Shown here: one piece after another, positions 26,018 to 35,211 of the stretch
Numbering within the stretch: position 1 is the stretch's first letter
How the letters are laid out: every line of letters starts with the position of its first letter
Assembly: GCA_018242525.1 (NCBI GenBank)
Contig: JAFEBS010000019.1
Coordinates: 186,001-250,000 of the forward strand
Origin: Planctomycetota bacterium
Lineage (GTDB): Bacteria; Planctomycetota; Planctomycetia; Planctomycetales; Planctomycetaceae
Direction: 5' to 3'
Length of the DNA stretch: 64,000 nucleotides
Made by a program: the position numbers and the translations under genes
The notes under the pieces: model-generated
The model's input: the letters and a program-made list of their open reading frames with translations, nothing else
Database searches by the model: none
What the model was told of the DNA's origin: nothing

Positions 26018-28060
26018 ATGTTGGATCAACCACGATTCACACAACACAGACATGCAATGTTTCGTAACCGACGGTTGATCGCGTCGATGATCGTGGCATT
26101 GTCGTGGGCCTGCCCGCAATTGATCTTCGCACAGCAGGGCAACTATTACGCGCCTCCACCGTTGTCTGCTCCGGGTGGAGCGCCAATGCATTTATCGCCG
26201 CCTGGACAGCGAATTCAGGTTCCGCCGTCGCAGTCCTTCCAGGAGCCATCGACGGGGGTGATTCAGCAGGTGCAAAACACACCTCAAGCCGCTCGTCAGG
26301 TTCATCGGTTGATCGAAAAGCTGCCCGAAGCCCAGGACGATCTGGAGATTATCGAACGTCGCAGCCAGTTGGTGGTGACGCGCGCCGATGTGAAGCGATT
26401 TGCCATCGGTGATCAATCGGTCATCGACATTGTCACATACGGTCCGCGCGAGTTTTCGATCATCGGAATGGCTCGTGGAGCGACGACGCTGACGATGTGG
26501 TTTGAGGGAGAAACGGATCCCCTGATCTACACGATTCGCACGATTCGCGATCCCAGCCTGAACAAGCAGCGTGAATTGGATTACGGGCAGCTCGAACGCA
26601 AAATCGCCCAGATGTATCCGAACAGCAAAGTGGATTTGATTCCATTCTCCTGGAAAATCGTGGTTCGCGGCCAGGCTCGCGATCAGGAAGAAGCCTCGCA
26701 CATCCTGAACATCATTCGTGGTGAAGTCATCAACCAGAACGGCGGCATGTTTGGAGCCGGAGCCCTGACGACCACGAACGGTAATATCGGGGGATACGGT
26801 GGGGGTGTCGGCGGCGACGCTATTGGTGGCGTTGGAAACTTCGGTGGGAACTTCTGGTCCAGCTTTATCATCAACGAACTGCGCGTGCCCGGCGAATACC
26901 AGATCGGGTTGCGAGTTCGCGTGGCCGAATTGAGCCGTTCGCAACTCGACCGGGCCGGCGTCGACCTCAACATCCTGTTCGCCAATGCCCGTCAGGCAAT
27001 CAACACGACGATGGGTGGAGCGGTAGGTACGCTGAGCGGTGTGTTTGAAAACGGCGAAATCGGGATCTTTCTGGACTATCTCAGCACAAATGGGACTGCC
27101 AAGATCCTGACGGAACCTCAGATGACGGTCCTCAGCGGTCGCAGTGCCCGATTGCTGTCCGGAGGTGAATATGCAGTACCCACGATCGTCGGAGTCGGTG
27201 GTGCCCAGGGGACAACGACCTCGTTCCGCGGGTTCGGCACATCGCTGCTGGCCACTCCCACGGTTGTCGATCGCGACCTGATCCGAATTTCGATTATCGC
27301 GGAATACAGCAACTTGAACGCGGCCAATAATTCCGGGGGTATCCTGGGTACCGACTCGCGCCGGATTCAGACGGAAGTAGAACTTCGCGAAGGGCAGACC
27401 CTGGCGCTGGCTGGCCTGCTGTCACACGGAACCCAGACAGAAGTCAGTCGGATTCCGCTGCTGGGTGACATCCCCACCATCGGCCCCCTGTTCTTCAGCA
27501 CCAAGAAGTCCATCGTCGAAGAGAACGAATTGCTGGTCCTGGTCACACCCGAAATCATGCGACCGATGGATCCCCATGAAGTTCCTCCTGTTCCCGGATT
27601 CGAGGTCACCAAGCCGACCTGCGAACAATTCTGGAAATACAACATGACCGAAGGAGTTCCGGATACCGGCTACTACCATCTGCCACCCTATGGCAGCGGC
27701 AGTGTTGGGACAAATGTGGATTATCAACATTTCAATCCTGGCCCAGCCGGATCGATGTACTCGCCAGTACCCACGAGTCCGTACAACAACGCCCGTGGCA
27801 TGACACCGGGACAAGGTGGACCTGCGATTTCTCCACAACCGGCACCCGGGATGAGTCCAGGACAACAGGTGCCGATGTTGAATCCGGGGACATCGGGTCG
27901 GCCCACGCCGGTTCCCTTGTCGAGCGCAAATGGAAACCGAACGGGTTCGCGCTATTCCAGTCAGGTCATGTCCCCCTCCAACAACACGGGGATCCGGCAG
28001 ACACGATACGAACAACTTCCGCCCACCAATCAGCCAGCCCGAAATCAGTCCAGATACTAA
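26018..28060 (+). CDS. Secretin-family outer-membrane channel (GspD/CpaC-like)
   Basis: About 680 residues. ATG 26018 has GGAGAG upstream; a GTG at 26003 is less likely. The signal region is RLIASMIVALSWACPQLIFAQQ. Residues ~110-235 hold two small alpha/beta domains (DLEIIERRSQLVVTRADVKRFAIGDQSVIDI and IAQMYPNSKVDLIPFSWKIVVRGQARDQEEASHIL), as in CpaC/RcpA secretins, where the second is BON-like. The secretin core ends with LSHGTQTEVSRIPLLGDIPTIGPLFFSTKKSIVEENELLVLVTPEIM, containing the RIPLLGDIP hallmark. A ~150-residue Pro/Gly/Ser-rich extension follows that secretins normally lack. It should form the outer-membrane pore of a pilus or secretion system. A Cys/Gly-rich lipoprotein follows 212 bases downstream. 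Confidence 0.93.
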   Translation: MLDQPRFTQHRHAMFRNRRLIASMIVALSWACPQLIFAQQGNYYAPPPLSAPGGAPMHLSPPGQRIQVPPSQSFQEPSTGVIQQVQNTPQAARQVHRLIEKLPEAQDDLEIIERRSQLVVTRADVKRFAIGDQSVIDIVTYGPREFSIIGMARGATTLTMWFEGETDPLIYTIRTIRDPSLNKQRELDYGQLERKIAQMYPNSKVDLIPFSWKIVVRGQARDQEEASHILNIIRGEVINQNGGMFGAGALTTTNGNIGGYGGGVGGDAIGGVGNFGGNFWSSFIINELRVPGEYQIGLRVRVAELSRSQLDRAGVDLNILFANARQAINTTMGGAVGTLSGVFENGEIGIFLDYLSTNGTAKILTEPQMTVLSGRSARLLSGGEYAVPTIVGVGGAQGTTTSFRGFGTSLLATPTVVDRDLIRISIIAEYSNLNAANNSGGILGTDSRRIQTEVELREGQTLALAGLLSHGTQTEVSRIPLLGDIPTIGPLFFSTKKSIVEENELLVLVTPEIMRPMDPHEVPPVPGFEVTKPTCEQFWKYNMTEGVPDTGYYHLPPYGSGSVGTNVDYQHFNPGPAGSMYSPVPTSPYNNARGMTPGQGGPAISPQPAPGMSPGQQVPMLNPGTSGRPTPVPLSSANGNRTGSRYSSQVMSPSNNTGIRQTRYEQLPPTNQPARNQSRY

Positions 28061-28272
28061 GCCCGGCCGGTTGAATGCGGATTGATGGCTGGAATGAGGG
28101 CTGCCCGAGGCAGACTTCAGGTTCAGGCCCGGAAAAGTCGAAGTAGCAGAATGCAGATTAAGGGGTGATCTCGATGCCCCTGGCATGGCGATTCGTTTGG
28201 GGCGATCAAGGAGTCGACGGTCAACGTCGGCATTTATTGCCGGATGGGTCTCTGGCAATCAGGGGGTTGGGG

Positions 28273-29055
28273 ATGATTCGTTACTCACCGAAGCAATTTG
28301 GAATCTGCCTGTTGTTGGTAACGGCCCTGTCCAATATTGGCTGCGTCACACCCATGATGGGCTGGGGCGGTGGCTGCGGTGGCGCCGGCTGCGACACCTG
28401 CTCGACCGGTTCCTGTGGAGGTTGTGGAACCGGCTGCGGCGGCGGTTGGTTCAGCCGTCGTTGTGGTGGCTGCGGCGGTTGCGGAATGATGGGCTGCGGC
28501 TGGCTTGGTGGACTCCGGGGCCGGTTTGCCCATCGGTCTCTGGCCATTCCTGATGAGTATCCCGTCGGATCTGTCATGCGGGCCCACTTTCATCAAATGC
28601 AGACCAACGCCGAAGCGGCGGACTTCATCCTGTACCAGAAGGACTTTGTCGGTCAAACGGCGGAATTGACGCCGGATGGCAAGGACAAGATCCTGGAAAT
28701 CGCGGCCCGGATGCGCAGCGTTCCGTTCCCCGTTATTGTCGAACGGGACTGGAACAATGCCGACCCGGAACTGGATTCGTTTCGACGTGACTTTGTTGCG
28801 ATGGTCCTGGCGGACAAGGGGAATCCCGACGCCAACAACCGCGTGTTTGTGTCACCGTCCTACGGTCCCGGCAAGCAGTCGCTGGAAGCCGCACCCGAGT
28901 ACTACATGTTCACGTACCAGGGACTTGGCGGAAACGGCAACGGGTTTGGTGGTGGTGGCGGCGGCGGCTTCGGCGGTGGTGGCGGTGGTGGATTCGGGGG
29001 TGGTGGCGGCGGCTTTGGTGGTGGCGGTGGTGGATTCGGTGGCTTTGGCCAATAA
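28273..29055 (+). CDS. Cys/Gly-rich lipoprotein, possible secretin partner
   Basis: About 260 residues. ATG 28273 has a purine-rich AGGGGGTTGGGG directly upstream. The signal peptide ends SNIGC, a lipobox with Cys+1 though with an unusual Asn at -3. Next is a stretch of Gly with eighteen or so Cys (CGGAGCDTCSTGSCGGCG...). A central domain (SVMRAHFHQMQTNAEAADFILYQKDF...LTPDGKDKILEIAARMRSVPFPVIVERDWNNADPELDSFRRDFV) is mixed alpha/beta and has the layout of OmpA-like or CpaD-like domains. The last ~50 residues are repeated GFGGGGGG units. The closeness to the secretin suggests a pilotin or CpaD-like role (inference). Confidence 0.75.
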   Translation: MIRYSPKQFGICLLLVTALSNIGCVTPMMGWGGGCGGAGCDTCSTGSCGGCGTGCGGGWFSRRCGGCGGCGMMGCGWLGGLRGRFAHRSLAIPDEYPVGSVMRAHFHQMQTNAEAADFILYQKDFVGQTAELTPDGKDKILEIAARMRSVPFPVIVERDWNNADPELDSFRRDFVAMVLADKGNPDANNRVFVSPSYGPGKQSLEAAPEYYMFTYQGLGGNGNGFGGGGGGGFGGGGGGGFGGGGGGFGGGGGGFGGFGQ

Positions 29056-29067
29056 CACTGCAGGCCA

Positions 29068-29976
29068 TCATTTCATGGGATGCTTCTCAAAGAATTCCCA
29101 CATGGCATCGTTGGCCGAGATGTTGCGGGTGGATTTTCCCAGGGCCTTGAAACGCGACTCTCGGCCGGGCCAGGTATGACCGGCCCCGGCGATCTCGATC
29201 AGGACGACCTCCGTCCCGTCAGTGCCAGATCCGTACGATTTGCGAGTGATACTGGTCCCATCGCCGGCCGTATCCTGCAGCAATGTGACAACGGGTTCCT
29301 GTTCGCAGCCGTTGGCCTTCACCCAGGCCCGGATCGAATGTTCAACCGAGTAAAACTCGGTGCCGGAAACCCCTTTCCCCCGGCCTCCCTGGAACGGCGC
29401 GAAGTCGTCATCCAGTCCGTGGAAATGAATCACCGAGACAGCACGTTTTGGCTGGCAGGATGCCGTTCCCATCGGACCGCCGACCGGTGCAATGGCTGCA
29501 ATCCGGTCTGACAGTTCGGACGCGAGCAAGTACGACAGGATCCCGCCGTTGGACATTCCCGTCGCAAACACCCGCTTCGAATCGATTGTCACCATGTGTC
29601 CAAGATCATCCAGGAGCTGGCGTGTGAAATCGACATCGTCGACCCGCTTGTTCATCGCGTAACCGCAACAATTCCCCCCGTTAAACGTCAGTACCTTCTC
29701 GAATCGTCCTGTTCCGTTGGGGTAGACGACAATAAAGCCGGCCTGGTCGGATTTCTGATTCAGGCCGCTGAAACCGACCATGGTGTCGGCCGTCGCACCG
29801 CCACCATGAAAGGCCAGCACCACCGGGGTCGGCTGCTTCGGATCGTACTTTGCGGGAATATGGACCAGGTACGACCGCTTCAAATCACCCACCATCAACG
29901 AACGCTGGTGATCGCCAGCCCCCAGTGGATCCGCGGTCATGATCCCGACGAAAATGATCGTGTGAAGTATCGACAT
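29068..29976 (-). CDS. Secreted PHB-depolymerase-like (LpqC) esterase
   Basis: About 302 residues. ATG 29976 gives a signal peptide (ILHTIIFVGIMTADPLGAG). The fold signatures are VVLAFHGGGATADTMVGFSGLN, the nucleophile motif FATGMSNGGILSYLLA (Ser in GMSNGG), Asp in FHGLDDDFAPFQG, and His in GAGHTWPGR. This is the PHB depolymerase/feruloyl esterase-like family. A TTG at 30000 would overlap the upstream stop by four bases and is a possible alternative. It follows the redoxin/copper monooxygenase gene with nearly no gap, so co-transcription is likely. The substrate is probably a short ester or polymer in the periplasm. Confidence 0.88.
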   Translation of the reverse strand: MSILHTIIFVGIMTADPLGAGDHQRSLMVGDLKRSYLVHIPAKYDPKQPTPVVLAFHGGGATADTMVGFSGLNQKSDQAGFIVVYPNGTGRFEKVLTFNGGNCCGYAMNKRVDDVDFTRQLLDDLGHMVTIDSKRVFATGMSNGGILSYLLASELSDRIAAIAPVGGPMGTASCQPKRAVSVIHFHGLDDDFAPFQGGRGKGVSGTEFYSVEHSIRAWVKANGCEQEPVVTLLQDTAGDGTSITRKSYGSGTDGTEVVLIEIAGAGHTWPGRESRFKALGKSTRNISANDAMWEFFEKHPMK

Positions 29977-29996
29977 GTTTGTCTTTCTGGCCTTTG

Positions 29997-31985
29997 TCAA
30001 CGATCCGACGGGTTGCGTCTTGGCTTCACATTGTCACCGAATCGGGCCAGGATTGCTTCTCTCAGCAGTTCACCCGCCGTGGGTGCCTTCAGATCGTCGG
30101 CCGAACGGGCAACTTCGGTGGGGACGAACTCCAGAAAGGCGATACACATTTCGTCGACCGTGTTCTCACCCCATTTGACGGTCCTGGGCGGATGATGCGG
30201 GTTGGCGGGGTTGCTCGACGAATTGTCGAAGTGCGCCACCAGATCCAACCTGGTTCCCTTCGGCAGGGTGATCGGTTCGCGATATTGATAGCTTTCCTGC
30301 CAGTTGAAGTCCCACCGCTGCAGCTTGATCAGCGGTACCATGGTTCCGTCAGGCAATGTGGCTGTCAGAGCCATGTCTTTTCCCAGCAGATGCATGTGAG
30401 GCGTCACGTTCAGCGCCATGCCATCGCGGGGCATCGTGAGCGAGCAACGGACTTCGGCGTTGTCGTCACCCGCCGGAATCTTCATGCCCGACCACGGACC
30501 GCCGAAAGGCATCACCGGAATCACTCGCACGACACGCGTCACTTGTTCCTTGTTGAAGTAGACGCCGATTTGAGTCTGGTCCTGTTCGGCCTTCCCTGAA
30601 GGATGGTAATGGACCTGCACGACCAGTTTCGCCTTGGCGGGAAGAACCTTCGCGATCCCTGTTGGTAACTGCCGTGGCAGGTTTCCCGGAGCCCACCCCC
30701 CCAAGCCACCCGACGGCAGAAAGCCCGGGAAGCCGGCCGAGGTTGAATAGCCGGGCCCCGGATCGCTTTCATCCAGCTTCTGGCTGCGATCGGTTGTATC
30801 CAGGAAGACAATCACGTGATGCACCACACGGTTGTTACCCGGCCGAACTTCGACCGCCTGGACAAACTGGTCGGTGTCGTAATCGGTGGGTATGACAAAA
30901 CAGCGGTAGATGTCCTTACCATCGGCCGGGACGTGAAACGATTCGCTGGTTTGGACAATCAGGTCCGGCGTTCCATACGTCCAGTCATCCGAGTAACGTC
31001 TGGGAGGTGGCAGCCTGGTCAAGTCCCCTGTGGCGCATCCCGACTCCACCCAGTTGCCGATCAACGCAATCTCGTCCGCCGACAGGACCCGACGATTGTG
31101 AAAATCTCCGGCCCCGTCTTCGGGAAACCAGGGCGGCATCTGCCGATTGGCCGTGAATTCGCGAATGTCGTCCGCCCACGACGCGGCCTGCTCATACGAC
31201 TGCAACGCGAAGGGGCCGATTCCCCCCTCTCGATGACAGTTCTCGCAGTTCTTCTGCAGGACGGGAGCGACGTGTTCTGCGTACGTGATCGCTGACGACT
31301 TTGGAGCCCCGGCCATCCGTCGGGTGATCGGGCAACCGACAACCTTTGTTTCCGGGACGGTGACTGGTGTCCCGGCCAGCACTTCCTGCAGGGCCACGGC
31401 CAGATCGAAGCATTGAACATCATTTGCCGCTCCGCCTCGTCGGGAATACCGGTCATCAATCCTGCCGCGATATTGAATCGTTCCCTGACGATCAAGAATC
31501 ACGGCTTCCGGACAGTGACTGACCTTCCATTCACTCGCGACGATCGCTCCGGCGTCCTTCACGACAGGAAACTGAATGGCAAACTCCTTACGGTGAGCCG
31601 CCAGATCGTGCAGGCTGGGACCATCATTGGAATTGATCCCCACCACCTTGACCCCCTGTTTGGAAACGTCCGCCGCCAACTGGTTCATCGTCGGAACATA
31701 CCCGTTCGAGATCGGGCACTCGGACGACAGAAATACACAAATCGTCCCGTTTTCTCCCCGTAATTCCCGCAACGTGACCGAACCACCGCTGGCGGATGGC
31801 AGCCGTCGGTCCAGCACACCGGGCAGACCTTCGCGCGAATTGGCCGATGGAATGGCCTCGACCGTTTTCACGTTCGGCCGATCTTCGCTTCGCAGGTCTT
31901 TTAAATCAAAACTGCAGGCCAACAGAGCCAGCAAGCCCAGTCCGCCTGTGGCCAAATGCGAGCGTCGAAATCGTGCGAATGTCAT
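29997..31985 (-). CDS. Redoxin / cytochrome c / copper monooxygenase-like fusion protein
   Basis: About 662 residues. AGGAAG lies eight bases before ATG 31985. The signal segment is LATGGLGLLALLACSF. Residues ~57-212 are a peroxiredoxin-type redoxin domain with SSECPISNGY (single peroxidatic-type Cys ~90). A heme motif CENCH lies at ~247-251, followed by QSYEQAASWADDIREFTANRQMPPWFPE, typical of the cytochrome region in planctomycete proteins. The C-terminal ~300 residues match the copper type II ascorbate-dependent monooxygenase fold: VVHHVIVFLD, VQVHYHPSG and VTPHMHLLG supply the expected His ligands. It probably performs an exported copper oxidation with electrons passing through the heme (inference). 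The esterase follows downstream. Confidence 0.9.
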   Translation of the reverse strand: MTFARFRRSHLATGGLGLLALLACSFDLKDLRSEDRPNVKTVEAIPSANSREGLPGVLDRRLPSASGGSVTLRELRGENGTICVFLSSECPISNGYVPTMNQLAADVSKQGVKVVGINSNDGPSLHDLAAHRKEFAIQFPVVKDAGAIVASEWKVSHCPEAVILDRQGTIQYRGRIDDRYSRRGGAANDVQCFDLAVALQEVLAGTPVTVPETKVVGCPITRRMAGAPKSSAITYAEHVAPVLQKNCENCHREGGIGPFALQSYEQAASWADDIREFTANRQMPPWFPEDGAGDFHNRRVLSADEIALIGNWVESGCATGDLTRLPPPRRYSDDWTYGTPDLIVQTSESFHVPADGKDIYRCFVIPTDYDTDQFVQAVEVRPGNNRVVHHVIVFLDTTDRSQKLDESDPGPGYSTSAGFPGFLPSGGLGGWAPGNLPRQLPTGIAKVLPAKAKLVVQVHYHPSGKAEQDQTQIGVYFNKEQVTRVVRVIPVMPFGGPWSGMKIPAGDDNAEVRCSLTMPRDGMALNVTPHMHLLGKDMALTATLPDGTMVPLIKLQRWDFNWQESYQYREPITLPKGTRLDLVAHFDNSSSNPANPHHPPRTVKWGENTVDEMCIAFLEFVPTEVARSADDLKAPTAGELLREAILARFGDNVKPRRNPSDR

Positions 31986-32018
31986 GGAAACCACTTCCTG
32001 GGAAAATGCAGTTGTGTT

Positions 32019-33008
32019 CTACTCGATGTGTGAACCGGGGCGATACCAATTGTCTGGCTTCCGGGATTGGCGAACGAAATCAAAGTGAATCTGCTGCAGA
32101 CCGGACGGAGTTGCATGGCTCCAGTTCAACAGCAGTCGGTGGACGGTTCCATTCGAGCTGGCTTGAATGTCCACCAGATCGGGCAGCCACACAGGATGTC
32201 CCGCGGCGGGACGCAATGTCCCCTGGACATGCTGACTCACCGACGGAGACAACGGAGCCTCAATGGGAACCAGCCGCACGTCATAGTTGTCCGCCAGCTT
32301 GTCCAGGATGGTTGTGATCTGCAGATACGGAGCAGGATCCTGAGAATTCCGCAGCAGATTCTGCTGCATCACCAAGGCACCAGACCCGGCCAGCACGGGA
32401 CCGACGGCAGGCTGGAACCACGCTCCTTCGCGATCTCGCCCAAACCAGACATCACCCGCTCGCAATAGAGCCGGAGCCTTAACCGCGAATGACTCGCCCC
32501 CACGTACAAACAACGTTGCGTTAATGGTCCGATGCGTGTCATCCGAATTGGGGTTTGACGAGTTGGCATGGGTCAGCGTGACACGGTATTCGCGATCCTC
32601 CAACATCGCCGCGGACTGGCAGATCTGATCAACAGCCGCGTGGACCTGCCGTTGAGGATTCGACGACTGCATCCACACACCGGCACAGACCAGCAACACC
32701 GTCGCAGTGAACCAGGCGATGGTTCGTTGAGTGATCCAGCGCGGCTGGCGAATGAATTTCGAGAGAGAATTGGCTGGCACGATTGGTTCGCCACGAATCG
32801 TCGCCATCACTCGATCGATGCGCCCGGTACGTTCTGCGGACGTATCACGCAATGACAATTCGAGCAACGACTGGATCCACAGCAGATCCGCAGCACGCTG
32901 CTTGTCGACGGGTACGACGGGCGGATTTGTGCAAACCGTATCATCGACCCAGTCGGAGACCGCCTTGTCCGCCGAATTTGCTTCCCCAAAGTCCTGTTCG
33001 TGTTTCAT
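32019..33008 (-). CDS. One-TM protein, probable anti-sigma factor for the adjacent ECF sigma
   Basis: About 329 residues. GAGGTGTCGCC precedes ATG 33008 (MKHEQDFGEAN). Residues 1-95 are cytoplasmic with a helical segment (DKQRAADLLWIQSLLELSLRDTS). A single TM helix follows at ~99-116 (TIAWFTATVLLVCAGVW). The rest (VHAAVDQICQSAAMLEDREYRVTLTHANSS...) is periplasmic with no known motif. The order sigma then one-TM protein on the same strand is the usual arrangement of an ECF sigma/anti-sigma pair, so this is inferred to be the anti-sigma factor; no zinc-type HxxxCxxC motif is seen. A tandem hairpin repeat lies between the two genes. Confidence 0.65.
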   Translation of the reverse strand: MKHEQDFGEANSADKAVSDWVDDTVCTNPPVVPVDKQRAADLLWIQSLLELSLRDTSAERTGRIDRVMATIRGEPIVPANSLSKFIRQPRWITQRTIAWFTATVLLVCAGVWMQSSNPQRQVHAAVDQICQSAAMLEDREYRVTLTHANSSNPNSDDTHRTINATLFVRGGESFAVKAPALLRAGDVWFGRDREGAWFQPAVGPVLAGSGALVMQQNLLRNSQDPAPYLQITTILDKLADNYDVRLVPIEAPLSPSVSQHVQGTLRPAAGHPVWLPDLVDIQASSNGTVHRLLLNWSHATPSGLQQIHFDFVRQSRKPDNWYRPGSHIE

Positions 33009-33036
33009 GGCGACACCTCGGCGAATGAAAGCTTGC

Positions 33037-33219
33037 GGGGTTTGCCCAACAATTGGGGTCTGACCCCCTGCCACTGTGATATCCCCGCATATCGGATACC
33101 TGTGGTAGGGGTCTGACCCCATTTGTTGGGCAGAGCCGGTCAGACCCCGTCCCAATGTGGTTTCTACTCAAATCAGGATTCTGTGGCAGGGGTCTGACTC
33201 CATTTGGCAGGCAAAGCTC
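33037..33219. repeat. Tandem GGGGTCTGACCCC-family hairpin elements
   Basis: Two head-to-head units. The first (33037-33137) is an imperfect inverted repeat of about 45-base arms: GGTTTGCCCAACAATTGGGG... and, inverted, GGCTCTGCCCAACAAATGGGG..., each arm with the palindrome GGGGTC(T/A)GACCCC. The second (33130-33219) has a less regular pair of arms. The elements lie between the sigma stop and anti-sigma start and extend into the end of the sigma gene. REP/BIME-like units of this design can stabilise or end mRNA. Confidence 0.8.
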
Positions 33220-33734
33220 AGTTTGCGCTGCAGGCATTCCAACAGTCGAGCGCGAGCGCGCTGCAGACGCTTTTTCAGGGTTTCCAGGTTAATTCCCAAC
33301 CGTTCGGCCACCGATTCCGACGGCTCATCTTCGGCCTGGATGCGAGTTTCAATGGCCTGACGATACGGTTCCGGCAACGACCGAACACAGTCCCGCAGGG
33401 CATCGAGCTTTTCGTCGAGAGTATCCCCGGTGGGGGAGCGGGCCAGGGCTTCGCAGCGTGAATCCAGTTGTTCCAGCAGTTCCTGATCACACAGGGCCGT
33501 GACTCGCTTGTGCTGTCTGAGCGCCGCCAGAATGACATTGGCAGCGATCCCGCGCAGCCATGGTCCGAAAGGTCGCGACTTGTCATAGTCGGGCAGTCGC
33601 CGCCAGGCCGTCAGCAGCGATTCCTGAAAAACGTCTTCAGCCAGACTGGCATCGCGCACGGTGGCACGAATGTACGCCATCAACAAGTCGGCGTGCTCGC
33701 GTACCAGGATCTCGAAAACGTCATGAGCGTCCAT
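33168..33734 (-). CDS. ECF-type RNA polymerase sigma factor
   Basis: About 188 residues. Region 2 is VREHADLLMAYIRATVRDASLAEDVFQESLLTAWRRLPDYDKSRPFGPWLRGIAANV, including the core-binding DxEDVFQE-like motif. Region 4 is LDALRDCVRSLPEPYRQAIETRIQAEDEPSESVAERLGINLETLKKRLQRARARLLECL, a standard helix-turn-helix. The last ~16 residues (SFACQMESDPCHRILI) come from the repeat at 33130-33219, so the original stop was lost or replaced. The gene precedes the one-TM anti-sigma-like gene. There is no strong ribosome site at ATG 33734. Confidence 0.92.
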   Translation of the reverse strand: MDAHDVFEILVREHADLLMAYIRATVRDASLAEDVFQESLLTAWRRLPDYDKSRPFGPWLRGIAANVILAALRQHKRVTALCDQELLEQLDSRCEALARSPTGDTLDEKLDALRDCVRSLPEPYRQAIETRIQAEDEPSESVAERLGINLETLKKRLQRARARLLECLQRKLSFACQMESDPCHRILI

Positions 33735-33943
33735 GATGGTTTCTAAATAGAAGTCGTTCGGAGCGGTTCGTCGGAAAGATTCTCTGACCCCAACAATGAA
33801 TTGTGCCGTAACAGCGACGTGGGGACAGGAAAATCTCAGGATTCGATCCGAATTGCGAGGAACGCTGTTTGTTCGCGATTTGAAACCGGGTTAGATTCCC
33901 TCCATCCACATCCACCTGACCTGACGAACGGCTGGCAACGCAG

Positions 33944-34927
33944 ATGTCCACCACCCCTGCCACCACAGAATCGGCCCCGAGTTCGCCGCAACGTCCGCGG
34001 AAATGGCGTGTTCGGGAACTTGGTTCGATCGGACTGCTGCTGGCCACGGTCGCGGGATCGTGCGGTCAATGGCACTGGCTGCTGGATCTGGCGAGTCACT
34101 TTTGCTGGTACTACTTCGTTTTTGCGGGCCTCTGGCTGATTGTCACGTTCCGCTCTCGGCCGCACTGGATCACCGGCTGCCTGGGGATCGTACTTTTCTG
34201 GAACGGATGGCTCATACTTCCGCATTACCTTCCGGCGGCCAGCCCCAAAACTCCGGCGACGACCTTATCCCTGGTGTCCGTCAATGTGCATACCGCCAAT
34301 TCAAACAAATCAGCGGTGGTTGATTATCTGCGTCAGCGACAGCCAGACATGGTCCTGGTCATGGAAATCGACGTGGAATGGGCTGCGGCGTTGCAGTCAT
34401 TGGACGACCTGTATCCCCATCGATTGCTGCAACCTCGCCCGGACAATTTCGGGATCGGTCTGATGTCGAAACTGCCTCTGACCGAACCGCGATTGATGAA
34501 TTTTGGAGGAACGGGATTACCCAGCGTGGTCGCTGTGATCCGTCACGCCGACCACGATCTGCAGTTGATTGGAACTCACCCCTTACCGCCGATCGGTCAT
34601 GAACGAACCTCACGGCGAAACACGCAATTGTGCGAGATCGCCGAGTTTGTGAAACGATCGCCCCTGCCCACGATTGTCGCCGGCGACCTGAATGCCACGC
34701 CCTGGTCCTCTGCCTTCCGGGAATTCCAATCCCGAAGCGGCCTGCGCGACAGCGCCTTACACCGGGGAATTCACGGAACCTGGAATGCACGCACATGGTG
34801 GTTGCGGATTCCCATTGATCACATTCTGGTCCCTGATGGTGCTGTCGTCGTGGGCCGTAATGTTGGTCGTAATGTTGGCTCCGATCATTTCCCGGTCGAG
34901 GCTCAGATTGCATTTCCGGACTTGTAG
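33944..34927 (+). CDS. Membrane-anchored endonuclease/exonuclease/phosphatase-family protein
   Basis: About 327 residues. An N-terminal ~95 residues contain three hydrophobic segments (SIGLLLATVAGSCGQWHWLL; FCWYYFVFAGLWLIVTF; WITGCLGIVLFWNGWLIL). The catalytic EEP domain follows: LSLVSVNVHTAN, VMEIDVEW with Glu, GTHPLPP, VAGDLNATPWSS, IDHILV and SDHFPV, the standard Mg-dependent motif set. Family members hydrolyse phosphodiesters or act as phosphatases; the substrate is not readable. Topology suggests the catalytic domain faces the periplasm (inference). Its promoter lies in the 209-base region divergent from the ECF sigma gene. Confidence 0.9.
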   Translation: MSTTPATTESAPSSPQRPRKWRVRELGSIGLLLATVAGSCGQWHWLLDLASHFCWYYFVFAGLWLIVTFRSRPHWITGCLGIVLFWNGWLILPHYLPAASPKTPATTLSLVSVNVHTANSNKSAVVDYLRQRQPDMVLVMEIDVEWAAALQSLDDLYPHRLLQPRPDNFGIGLMSKLPLTEPRLMNFGGTGLPSVVAVIRHADHDLQLIGTHPLPPIGHERTSRRNTQLCEIAEFVKRSPLPTIVAGDLNATPWSSAFREFQSRSGLRDSALHRGIHGTWNARTWWLRIPIDHILVPDGAVVVGRNVGRNVGSDHFPVEAQIAFPDL

Positions 34928-35211
34928 TTTTGGGAATCCGATCGTTTCGGCGTTTCAAGTAGCCAACGACTTGCCAGAGGTGACCTAAGTCGTTCCTCGT
35001 CAGGTACAAGTGGCCATGCTTACGAACGTCAATCTCGATACGACCGTCACGACTCCGACAAGTCTGTTTACAGGTATGCAATGTACAACCAAAGGATTGA
35101 GCATCCGAGAATCCGCCAGACGAAACTGAATCTACGGATCTGCCTCACCCATCAGCAGATGTTGCAGGCAGATAAATCGGCAAACTCGCATCAATCGCCA
35201 AGGATGGTCAG

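Noticed and set aside
28940..29050. GGTGGTGGC repeats as a possible CRISPR or minisatellite
   Set aside because: They encode the in-frame GFGGGGGG tail of the lipoprotein; no unique spacers are present.
34359..35081. A minus-strand frame of 240 residues overlapping the EEP-protein gene and the following gap
   Set aside because: The segment near 34935-35060 looks slightly protein-like (RDGRIEIDVRKHGHLYL), but I recognise no family and there is no supported start. It could be a remnant, but evidence is too thin.
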